Assembly (NCBI RefSeq): GCF_022539665.2
Contig: NC_081339.1
Location: 682,001-746,000 of the forward strand
Source: Daphnia carinata
Taxonomy: Eukaryota > Arthropoda > Branchiopoda > Diplostraca > Daphniidae
Direction of reading: 5' to 3'
DNA: 64,000 nucleotides
The translations under genes and the position numbers were made by a program. Positions 1-8,193 of the stretch are shown here, piece after piece; the first letter of the stretch is position 1; each line of letters begins with the position of its first letter. The notes below the pieces were generated by a model. The model was not told where the DNA came from. It did no database searches and saw only the letters and a list, made by a program, of their open reading frames with translations.

Positions 1-59
1 ACCCTCTACCGAGCTCTGGAGATTAAGAAGTCAAAACTTCGCCATCAACCGATAGTGTA

Positions 60-352
60 CTCCGCACTGTTTTATTTGAAGTAGCTGGCTTGCTAAATAA
101 TCGCCCGCTCACCTACGTGAGCTCGGATCCAGTGGATATTAGACCGTTGACTTCAAACGATCTAATGAATCGATCTCCTGTCATTTACTCACCGACCGGC
201 GAGTAAGCAGATACTCTACCTATGGAGAATTTCCGCTACGTGCAGAAATTGATGAAACTCTTCTGGGATCTGTTGCATAATTCTTACCTTCCTTTCCTGA
301 TCGCCCCGAAAGAAGTGGAAAACAAAAACAAGGAATTTCCAGAAGTGGGACG
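60..352 (+). pseudogene. BEL/Pao integrase C-terminal fragment
   Basis: The frame through 78-203 contains the stretch NNRPLTYVSSD, typical of the end of BEL/Pao integrase, where retroelement DNA insertion is catalysed. After an in-frame TAA at 204 the same frame continues with a WD-rich segment (RYVQKLMKLFWD) typical of the following DUF5641-like region. Upstream catalytic Asp residues are absent from the window. The fragment stops near 352, where minus-strand BEL reverse transcriptase begins, so this is the broken edge of a rearranged element. Family assignment rests on motif recognition. Confidence 0.72.
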
Positions 353-658
353 TTTCGCTACCACCGTCACCTGTGATATTAGACCCAACGGTTCGAAAAC
401 CTTCAACGCCAGACTGAATAGCTTCCTCTTCGTTGGCCTTTTGTTCATTTCCTCGGCTTCTTCTACTATTTTGGGGGGCTTTAATCTAAACGCATCCGTC
501 TCCGGATCCCAAGTGACTCCCAACGCCTTTACTGTTTTTTCTGGCATGTCTCCCATCGTAACTTCCTTACTCTGGACCTTCAGCGCCTGTAACTGTTCTC
601 TCAGTTCCGCAATGTTCGTCGTCCACTTTCTTATTCTCTCGTGGTTCTCAGTTATCAC
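284..658 (-). pseudogene. BEL-1 RT to RNase H linker fragment
   Basis: The frame contains RIRKWTTN, LGVTWDPETD and FEPLGLISQV, in the order found between the RT palm and RNase H of BEL/Pao polyproteins (first the 'kw.sN' segment, then the 'LG..w....D' segment, then the 'DPLG..sP' segment). It ends at about 355, where plus-strand integrase sequence of a BEL element begins, giving an inverted junction. Confidence 0.7.
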
Positions 659-1283
659 CCATACGCTGTATGGTTTTTAGTAAGGCGCTCCCTACTTGGC
701 TTGACCCAAACGTGTTCACTTTTAACTCCGCTTCTTCTTCGTCTTCTACGGTTATCCTTTTGATTAGACTCTGTCTGATGAACGTTTTCTCGCTCCCTGA
801 GTTTATCAACCCTAGCACCTTTACTTTGTTTCTGTTTTTCCCTTGAAGGAACGCTGGGAACGTTGGCAGTCCGATCAATGTTGCCTGCGCGCAGTTCACA
901 TTAGCGTCTATAGTCACCGATCTGTTTGCTGGTCTCTGTGGGGACGGAGATCTGCTTGCCCCGTATTTTCTCTGTCTCGACAGACATAGCGCGGGGCTAT
1001 GGTTTATGCTGCCGCAGTTTCTACAGGGCACTCTTGCTAACCAGTGTTCTGTGCGATGTGATATGCCTAGGCATTTCAAACACTGATTCTCCCGTTCGCA
1101 TATCGCTCTTCTTGCTTGCGGTGTATTCACCGTGGATCTATGATGGATGTGGCTCTGTTGATAGAAGCAACAGGGCGTCATCCATCTCCCTCTTTCCGGG
1201 TTTTCTACCCTGAAGTGCTGGGCATTCTGTGCCTGATTCGACGTGCTTTCCTCTCTCTCTCTAAGCCGGATTTCTCTATACAA
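648..1283 (-). pseudogene. BEL-1 zinc knuckle and aspartic protease
   Basis: A 211-residue open frame carries cysteine/histidine motifs (CLKCLGISHRTEHW, then CRNCGSINHSPALC) as in BEL gag nucleocapsid. A protease-like segment follows, GLINSGSEKTFI, where the catalytic Asp of the usual DSG triad is replaced by Asn. That change should inactivate the protease. The ORF ends abruptly and the next frame begins in the RT/RNase H linker, so most of RT has been deleted. Confidence 0.68.
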
Positions 1284-1484
1284 CTCTTTGAGAATTGCCT
1301 CTTACGTAGGTTGGTCTCCGTATACCCGCCTTTCTTTCCACCATCGCGAGGTTAGTGTTTTTGGAAGTGCCTTCAACACATTCCCCGCTATGTATGCTCC
1401 ATATCTTGTCTTCCATGCTATGCTCCTCTGGCCCCTCTGACCATACGACTGTTTGCCTTGTCTTCCTTGTTGGGGCCGACATTT

Positions 1485-2619
1485 TCAAAAAGAGGGGTTT
1501 TGTTTTTCTTTTAACTTTTTATTTCCAATAACCGAGATATACAACAATTTATAACAGAGTAAACCAATATTTAAGTGGAGAACAGCGATTTTAAGATTTC
1601 GTCTTCGTCGGAAGACGATACGAGTGCTGTCCTTGTCAGTCGCTTCGACAGCTGTTTGCTCGGCCTTTCCTCTGGCGATATTTTTTTCCACTTCTTAGGC
1701 GTTTCTATGGTTGACTTTGCTTTCTTGGTCTGAGCGGGTTCCGTTGAGGGCCCGGTTCGAGGTGCTGTGAAGTCCTTAATCTCCTTAATCAGCGCCGTTT
1801 TGGTCGGCGCCGGCACGGGAACTTGGAGTGGGGCGGGCAATTCTTTAATGCCTCTTGTTCTCTCCAGTGCCTGCTACTGTCTTTGAAGTTCCTCCTTATC
1901 TCGTCGTAGTTAACTTGTTACTAGTAAAAACCGAGCGTGCGCCTCGGCTTCCTCTGCTGCTTTCTGGGCTGCTGCTATCACCGAAGAGTGTGATTCTCTG
2001 AACTTGGTCAGGGCTAGTTGTGCTCTCTCTTGCTCGCTCAGGAACTGGGTGGGGGAATCCAGAGCCTGAGGTATCGGCCGAATGTATGGACTCGGCCGAA
2101 TTTTGTTTTCCACCAGCCGCGTTGGACGCTGATCAGAGAAGGGCTCGGGGATGCGCAATTTCCTGAACACGCCTTTGGGTGTGGTTTTTTCAAGTTCTAT
2201 CCAGAATTCGTAGGCCCTGGCCTCTGTTTCTAACAGATGTTGGAACCGAGCGAAGACCGCCTGCTGGTGTTGGTTTAATATGCTGACCGACACTGAAAAG
2301 ATGTACGGTATTCTTTTATATATTTTTTTTTCGAAAGGATAAATTTGGGAAAAGCCTCTTGATGACAATTTCCAAATGCCGGAGACTGTCGGCTCAGCGT
2401 AAAGTAGTGGCCTGAGCCATTATCGGTCCCAGCGTATCTGGAGCGGCGGGATGCTATTAGTATCGTCGTCGGCCGATGGCGGAAAATGACTTGGCGACCT
2501 GGGACGCTAGACACGTTGTCGCCGTCGTTTCTTCCATATTTCAGCCGCAGGATCCTTCTCTCCCTACAACCTTCACCTCTCCTTGACAGACCCTCTGTAG
2601 GTTTCTCCTCCGGCAACAT
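1485..2619 (-). pseudogene. BEL-1 gag remnant
   Basis: Open stretches at 2619-2275, 2368-1910, 1840-1571 and 1488-1276 lie in different frames but follow each other on the minus strand. The 2368-1910 piece is a charged, helix-prone segment with EAEAHARF near its end. The 1840-1571 piece is Pro/Lys-rich and ends in an acidic SSSDEDE tail. No catalytic motif is expected in gag. Assignment is by position upstream of the BEL zinc knuckle, so the exact N-terminus is uncertain. Confidence 0.5.
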
Positions 2620-2640
2620 CTTCCCTTCTCTGGGTTAAAA

Positions 2641-3165
2641 CTGGCTCCAGTCACGATGGTTTTTAATATTGACTTATAACACTGATCGGTAGAGACCGCT
2701 CTACATAGATGTGGCAGCAGTCGTCAAATTACAATATTATAGTATCCATTACCGGCCTTCTAAGCCAAATATTCGCCGGGCGAATCGTGTCAAGTTCCGC
2801 TTACGTTTTACCTTATGCCGTCTACCAGTATACTTCTGTCAATGGCCGGGAACTTCTTGGTTAGTTCTCGCTTATTGTTGGACTTACCTCGGCTATCGAC
2901 TCTTCGGTTCCGAGTGCCCGGGCGTCTCTTGTTTACTCGTTTATCCCGTGTGTGTGTTCTGCTCGATAGGTAATATTGTATTTTAATTTACCCCCTTGAA
3001 TGTATTCTTATCATTTTGTACGATCTTTATGCTATTACGCGTGTGTGTTCTGCCCGATAGTAACACAAAGAGTCACAGCAGTACAAGGATTGCAAAGAAA
3101 CCTTTCTCAGAAATCAGCGTCAGAACACGTACATCACCTCATTTGGAATATCTGGTAAATAATAG
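2641..3165. other. Unassigned stretch between BEL-1 and Tc1 remnant
   Basis: No convincing gene is seen. Two imperfect copies of GTGTGTGTTCTG(C)CCGATAG occur near 2948-2970 and 3041-3060, so part of a BEL LTR may lie here. No matching second LTR is present in the window to prove it. Confidence 0.3.
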
Positions 3166-3168
3166 TGA

Positions 3169-3617
3169 TTAAAGGAAAAAAGGTTCATTCCCACTATTAC
3201 CTATACAATCCAAATGCTTCCTTGTGCATATATCCAACCACACCACTATGCTACCACCACCGTGTTTCAAGGTAGATTTTAAGCACTCTTTTTGAAATCT
3301 TTCACAGGGTAGTCTACGAACGAACAATCGTCTTTCCTCCCGAAAATTTTTATCTTCGTTTTGCCAGTAATCAGCATTGCTTTTAATATTTCCCTTGACC
3401 ACTTGACATGTTTTTTAGTAAAGGCAGGCCTTTTTAAAATAGTGGTTTACTTGCGGGATACTCTTCTGAAAAGATTCCAGGAATGTAATGCTTTATTCAC
3501 AACCGAATTACTTTTCTACATTTTTCTTCCCATATTTAACTCTTCTGTGATCATGAGCCGCAACCAATCCGTAACAAGTACGCAACCATTTTTTCCGGAG
3601 ATCTAAATTCTGCTTAG
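3169..3617 (-). pseudogene. Tc1/mariner transposase fragment
   Basis: Minus-strand translation across 3600-3169 matches the middle of Tc1-type DDE transposases: a helix ending in VSRK, then FTKKHVKWSREI, then a segment where the DESKF motif is degraded, then LKHGGGSIVVW. These enzymes cut and paste the element at TA sites. At least one frameshift separates the pieces, and the DDE aspartate of the DES motif is not retained. The remnant is interrupted at 3618-3621 by insertion of Gypsy-A. Confidence 0.75.
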
Positions 3618-3621
3618 ATAT

Positions 3622-4016
3622 TGTGACGGGGAACTGCGGGGAAGCCGATGTAAGGGGGTAAGAACACTTGAGACAGTAATTAGAGGAGAACGGGGTGTAT
3701 TTCGAAGGAACAATCTAAGACACTTTCTGAAGAAGACTGAACCCCGAACCTACTTAGGCTCGGGGTATTTAAAGGCAAGGATCACCCTGTTACGGGTGAC
3801 GCCGGAAGAATCTAGGAAAAGATGGTCATCTAGATAACACCTAGATGACCGCTACGACGTTCTAACCCTTTTTCTAGGGTAAAGTAGAAAGTGTATACGG
3901 AAGGAGTAGTTAAGATGGTCAAGTAGATAACTCTACTTGACCTTACAGTTCAAGACGAGAGAAGAGTTGCACGTGAAATCCATTAACACGTGTGTGTCCT
4001 TCGATTCCACGTGACA
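3622..4016 (-). repeat. Gypsy-A 3' LTR
   Basis: The 395 bp repeat begins TGTGACGGGG and ends CACGTGACA on the plus strand. It matches the repeat at 12144 except for a G/A difference in the AAAAGAT(G/A)GTCATC segment and one extra T in the AACCCTTTTT run. In transcription sense it is the downstream LTR, directly after the polypurine tract. It contains short internal inverted repeats (TCATCTAGATAACACCTAGATGA and GGTCAAGTAGATAACTCTACTTGACC cores) that can fold into hairpins. Confidence 0.95.
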
Positions 4017-4030
4017 GATCCCCCCACGAA
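4017..4030 (-). promoter_or_regulatory. Gypsy-A polypurine tract
   Basis: On the minus strand GTGGGGGGATC lies directly before the 3' LTR, the usual primer for plus-strand DNA synthesis in LTR retroelements. Confidence 0.8.
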
Positions 4031-4069
4031 GAGGCCATCGACCCGATGGGCCAATTCAACACGAAAGAA

Positions 4070-4504
4070 TCAGTTGTCTTCCTCCAGCGTCGGCGGTCCA
4101 GAGGGCCGTACGGGATGATAATCGGCGATTTCGTAAACTCCGTTGTTTTGGCGAAGATGATTCATCATCCGTCGGGACAGGAGCAGCGTGAACACAGTAA
4201 GCCCACCTAACCCAAGGGTTAAGAGAGTAAACGCTACCACCCATTCATAAGGGTAAGCGCATTGATGGGTGACCGTTGGACTGGAAGAGTCCAGCAAACG
4301 CACAATCTGGTCCTGCGTCATCGATGCTTTCACTTCTACAGCTGCCTGTTGTAACAATAATTCACTCATGCGAGTTAAATGAGAGGTGTTGGTAACCGGG
4401 AATGGGATTACGGTTGCGGCTTTATTATACGTGATATTGGGACGAAAGTCTGGTAAGTTCGGAATTTGGAGTGCGATAGCTGTGGACACCGTGGAACCTT
4501 CCAA
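4070..4504 (-). CDS. env: Gypsy-A envelope C-terminus with membrane anchor
   Basis: The 144-codon frame continues Env after the break at about 4503. Residues about 88-110 form one hydrophobic membrane segment followed by RR and a polar tail of about 34 residues, a type I membrane topology. It ends about 40 bp before the polypurine tract, as expected for the last gene of such an element. Confidence 0.85.
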   Translation of the reverse strand: MEGSTVSTAIALQIPNLPDFRPNITYNKAATVIPFPVTNTSHLTRMSELLLQQAAVEVKASMTQDQIVRLLDSSSPTVTHQCAYPYEWVVAFTLLTLGLGGLTVFTLLLSRRMMNHLRQNNGVYEIADYHPVRPSGPPTLEEDN

Positions 4505-5760
4505 ACTGGCTGGAAAAATCCAGTGATCGGTTCTGGCAGTGCAACCCGAGGGAACCTCGAAGTATCCAATAGGAGGTAACTGTAATCTTTGCGGGGAGGT
4601 CGTTTGTTATCCGGTGGGCAGGAGAACACCACACTATGAGGGTTTACGGCCGAAAAGGCCCATTGGTTTTGGCCTAAATATGCCACTTCTGGGCCATTCC
4701 ACTGTACAAATTGGGTTTGACAGTAAGAACCAATTTGTGACACGTCATTCGTAAATAAGGCAACAGCACAGGATGTACGGGCCCCCCGTTTGGAGAATCC
4801 AGTATGGAAAGCGCAAAGTTGTTTGTCAAGTTGACGGCAATTTAAAATTTCTATACTGGAAAGTTCGATGAATGTATCGAGATCTGGCGCAACCGCCAAA
4901 AAATCCGGAATGTTGGTAAAACGCACCCCGTGTGAACCGTTTTTTGTTGGTTTGGGAAGGGAAATGATCTGAAACAGATTGAAGTGTTGAGCATGGTCAT
5001 AGATAGGAATATCAATGAACAGGCGAAAATGATTATTAATGACTGCAACTGACACTCGTGCTTCGCGATAGATAACCCATAAATCTTCGGATGGAATCGC
5101 CCAGCCCAATGGGAGATTAATATTGATGTCCGCTATTACCTTTTGAAGCATTGTTGGTGATAACATTTGTGGCGAGAGTCGTCCATTGGCCAAGGCAGAT
5201 AACCCGATTTCCCATGACTCAATTTGTTGCTGTAGCCACCCTAAAATGTGTTCCATGGTTTTAAATGTCGCGTCTAATTCTACGAAGTATTGCGTTTGTT
5301 GTACATGAATCAATTCATAAGACTTAATGTAGTCCATGATGTAATCTACTCTTTGTGTTAAAATCTCCGACTGATTTTGTAGCTCTGTCAGAAGGGCCAA
5401 GTTGGATCGTGTGATTTGTAGAGTCTCGTTGATAATTGACGCATGTTGATCCAGCAGGTGTATTACGGTTTTATCCGATTTCGACAAAGCTTCGATGCGA
5501 GAATTGAGGTCTTGGAGATCTGCTTGAGTCGATACTCCGAATAGCCATTTTAACGTAGTACCTCCCAGGTCCAGGATACCCCGTTTTGGCCGCCGTGCCC
5601 CCGATAATGTGAGAGCACATGTTGCCAGGCGAGTCTTAGAATCATTCAATGTCCGCCCCATTAATCGTACTTGGTTATCAATTTTATTGGCCGCCATAAA
5701 GCTGGTGGTGTCCCTCCATGCTGTACGCACGTCGTCTTTTTCAAATTTGATGCCATCCAT
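4408..5760 (-). CDS. env: Gypsy-A envelope glycoprotein, main part
   Basis: The 450-codon frame has a basic furin-type site RRPKR at residues 56-60. It is followed at once by a Gly/hydrophobic stretch where errantivirus envelopes have the fusion peptide, then a long heptad-rich region (about 80-190). Errantivirus Env mediates cell entry in insect endogenous retroviruses. The N-terminal signal peptide is encoded upstream in the integrase frame, and the transmembrane end downstream in a third frame (4070-4504), because of one-base breaks near 5778 and 4503. As sequenced, no complete Env is made. Confidence 0.88.
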   Translation of the reverse strand: MDGIKFEKDDVRTAWRDTTSFMAANKIDNQVRLMGRTLNDSKTRLATCALTLSGARRPKRGILDLGGTTLKWLFGVSTQADLQDLNSRIEALSKSDKTVIHLLDQHASIINETLQITRSNLALLTELQNQSEILTQRVDYIMDYIKSYELIHVQQTQYFVELDATFKTMEHILGWLQQQIESWEIGLSALANGRLSPQMLSPTMLQKVIADININLPLGWAIPSEDLWVIYREARVSVAVINNHFRLFIDIPIYDHAQHFNLFQIISLPKPTKNGSHGVRFTNIPDFLAVAPDLDTFIELSSIEILNCRQLDKQLCAFHTGFSKRGARTSCAVALFTNDVSQIGSYCQTQFVQWNGPEVAYLGQNQWAFSAVNPHSVVFSCPPDNKRPPRKDYSYLLLDTSRFPRVALPEPITGFFQPVWKVPRCPQLSHSKFRTYQTFVPISRIIKPQP

Positions 5761-5774
5761 GTGATGAGCGTGTG

Positions 5775-7478
5775 CTACTCGAGAAAGTTCGCCAGATGGT
5801 CTTCTACTGCTGCAATTGATGTTTCGGCGTCATGAAGCAGGACGTCCGTAACTACCGTCCAGGAAGATTCGCTGATAGAAATGCTGGGCTGTTCTTTAAA
5901 GATTGCCGTATCCCGGATGATAATGCCGTCTTTCGACGGCAGCGCGTTACCAAACCCTAGTAACAAAAGATAGATGAGTCCGGCCATGAAAAAATTTGGT
6001 TTGCGCCGAATACGTGGGGGCAAGTCAATTGGGTTGCCTCGGTTGTTTATTGTCGATTGCTCGGTTATTGGAATTGGCGGTTGGGACGACCTAGCTTCTG
6101 CAACTTCAACAGTAGCTTCGGGAGCAACATCTAACGAGCGCGATTGCGGAGGCAGGGAATGTAGTTGTCTGTGTTCCGTCACCTCTTGATCTGGTAGAGG
6201 TAGTTTGTACGACGCGGAGAGAGTGAGTGGATCTGACTCGACGATACGTTCGACGAACATTTTCATGCACACTACATGTACAATATCCGTTTTTTTCTTG
6301 CTATGTTGTAGCTGCACTTCATAGTTTACCGGGGTTGTTTGCCGTAGCACAATGTAAGGACCAATCCAGCGATGGAGTAATTTTTCTGATCTTCCATTTT
6401 TTCGGATAGGCTTGTAAATTAGAACTAAATCACCTTTTTGGAAGGTGATGTCGTTATGTCGGACATCATACCCTTTCTTCTGTTTTTCTTGTACGTGTTG
6501 TATCCGCCGCCGAACTATGTGTCGAGCATTTTGAAGGTTCAACAATAATTGTTCAGCGTATGGTAACACTTCCTGTGATTCCGGTACCCAGGCCTGCGGG
6601 CATGTACCTACTAGCAAATCGATTGGGAGTACTGGCTCTCGCCCATATAGCAGAAAAAATGGGGAAAACCCAGTAGAATCTTGTCGTGAAGTGTTATATG
6701 CAAAACAAATGTGTTTTAGTTGTGCATCCCAGTCTTTTTGGTCTTCGGAAATATACATAGAAATCATGGTTGCCAATGTGTGGTTCATCCTTTCAACCTG
6801 GCCGTTTGATTGTGGATGGTAGCTAGATGTCGTTTTGTGTTGAATCCCTAAGGTACGTAGAACGGTTTGTGTGATATCAGCCATAAAACACTTTCCTCGA
6901 TCTGATATGAGTTTTTCCGGCATTCCGTGACGTAACACAATGTGTTCCACCAAGAATTTTGATACTACATCCGCCTTCCCTGAGGGCAATGGTGAAAGTT
7001 CGACCCATTTAGTGAGGTAATCAACCGCTACAATGATCATTTTATTCCCGCCGTGGGATATCGTGAACGGCCCCAGTAGATCAATCCCCACATTTTGAAA
7101 TGGGCGAGACACTCGAATGCACTGTAATAGTCCTGCAGGCTTGATTTTTGGACTTTTCCGGGATTGACAAAGCTTACAAGATTTAACGTAAGACACTACC
7201 TCCTTTTCTAACCCGGGCCAATGAAAGCGTTGTCCAATTTTTGCAAGAGTTTTGTGAATCCCCAAATGTCCAGCTGTAGGATCGTCATGGTATTTAGTCA
7301 GAACGATATGCGTGTATTCTGGAGGAACGCACAAGCGAAGATATGTCTGACCCCAACAGTGTTTAATTTTGAATAGTTTCCCATTTTTCAAGCAAAATCG
7401 TCTACCCGCCGATCGGTTATTCTCCAGTTTTGTAATGATCGATCTCCACAAATGATTGTCCCGTTGTTTAGCAGTCAA
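5775..7478 (-). CDS. Gypsy-A integrase fused to start of Env
   Basis: This open frame of 567 codons actually continues upstream to about 7603. The HHCC zinc site is H71, H75, C101, C104. The DDE catalytic triad is D133, D193, E229 with the expected 35-residue spacing. A GPY/F module follows at about 372-377 (WIGPYIVL). From residue 498 the same frame enters a hydrophobic leader (AGLIYLLLLGFGNALP) that looks like the signal peptide of the envelope protein. There is no stop between Pol and Env. The frame ends at 5775 and Env resumes in another frame from about 5778. Confidence 0.9.
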   Translation of the reverse strand: MTAKQRDNHLWRSIITKLENNRSAGRRFCLKNGKLFKIKHCWGQTYLRLCVPPEYTHIVLTKYHDDPTAGHLGIHKTLAKIGQRFHWPGLEKEVVSYVKSCKLCQSRKSPKIKPAGLLQCIRVSRPFQNVGIDLLGPFTISHGGNKMIIVAVDYLTKWVELSPLPSGKADVVSKFLVEHIVLRHGMPEKLISDRGKCFMADITQTVLRTLGIQHKTTSSYHPQSNGQVERMNHTLATMISMYISEDQKDWDAQLKHICFAYNTSRQDSTGFSPFFLLYGREPVLPIDLLVGTCPQAWVPESQEVLPYAEQLLLNLQNARHIVRRRIQHVQEKQKKGYDVRHNDITFQKGDLVLIYKPIRKNGRSEKLLHRWIGPYIVLRQTTPVNYEVQLQHSKKKTDIVHVVCMKMFVERIVESDPLTLSASYKLPLPDQEVTEHRQLHSLPPQSRSLDVAPEATVEVAEARSSQPPIPITEQSTINNRGNPIDLPPRIRRKPNFFMAGLIYLLLLGFGNALPSKDGIIIRDTAIFKEQPSISISESSWTVVTDVLLHDAETSIAAVEDHLANFLE

Positions 7479-8119
7479 CTCGTCCCAGTCTTTGTTCGTG
7501 AATGATTCGTTGTTTGCGTAACTAAGAGTTCCAATTGTAACGCATCTTTCTTCGTCGTTTGTGTCCTCGGAATTGAGCGGAAAACGTGAGAGGCAGTCTG
7601 CATTAGTGTGTAATTGCGGTATCGAATTTCTACTTCATATTCTAACAGACAAAGGCTCCAACGTGCCAATCGACCGGCCAAATCTTTCTTCGTGCGTAAC
7701 CAGCAAAGGGCTTCGTGGTCCGTGATGATAATGATCTTACACCCCCATATGAATCCTCGGAATTTCTGCAAGGCCCAGATAAGCGCTAAGCACTCTTTTT
7801 CTGTAATGGAGTAGTTTAGTTCGGCTTTTGAGAGTAGCCGACTGGCATACGCCAAGGGAAATTCTTTTCCCTCCTTTGATTGTGACAAAACAGCTCCGAT
7901 GCCATAGCCGCACGCATCTGACATTATCATCATTGGGGATTCGTAGTCTGGATGTGCCAATATGGGTGCTGATGTCAATGCTTTTTTGAGAACCGTAAAG
8001 CTGTTTCGTTGTTCATCTCCCCAGAGAAATGTCGCCCCTTTCTTAGTCAGAGCCGTCAAAGGCTGAGCGATTTTTGCAAATCCTGCTATATGTCGTCGGT
8101 AGTATGAGCATAATCCCAA
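7475..8119 (-). CDS. Gypsy-A RNase H segment
   Basis: This is the continuation of Pol after the break near 8207. It begins in the RT connection (GLCSYYRRHIAGFAK) and contains RNase H catalytic motifs: Asp in MSDACGYGIG, Glu in TEKECLAL and Asp in TDHEAL. RNase H removes the RNA template during DNA synthesis. The apparent C-terminal 40 residues are out of frame: the conserved NADCLSRFP-type segment at about 7603 is in the next frame, which then runs on into integrase. So a second one-base loss lies near 7603. Confidence 0.9.
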   Translation of the reverse strand: MGLCSYYRRHIAGFAKIAQPLTALTKKGATFLWGDEQRNSFTVLKKALTSAPILAHPDYESPMMIMSDACGYGIGAVLSQSKEGKEFPLAYASRLLSKAELNYSITEKECLALIWALQKFRGFIWGCKIIIITDHEALCWLRTKKDLAGRLARWSLCLLEYEVEIRYRNYTLMQTASHVFRSIPRTQTTKKDALQLELLVTQTTNHSRTKTGTS

Positions 8120-8193
8120 AAAGCTTTGTATCTGTTTGATTTTGGTATTTGTAGTTTTTCCTTGATTACATTCCGGAAAATCCCGAACCGCTA

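Larger units (their letters stand above)
284..2640 (-). mobile_element. Decayed BEL/Pao retrotransposon BEL-1
   Basis: Reading the minus strand downward gives gag-like pieces (2619-1485), a zinc-knuckle plus protease segment (1283-648) and a short RT/RNase H linker (658-284). Most of RT and all of integrase are missing in this orientation. Many frame changes and stops show it is not coding. The gag part is rich in Gln, Glu and Ala, as expected for a coiled capsid precursor. Upstream of gag, around 2640-2670, the minus strand reads ACCATCGTGAC, resembling the start of some BEL primer-binding regions, but I could not define an LTR. Confidence 0.7.

Noticed and set aside
3622..4016. LTR hairpins as transcription terminators
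   Set aside because: The short inverted repeats are inside a retroelement LTR; there is no basis for a bacterial-type terminator call.
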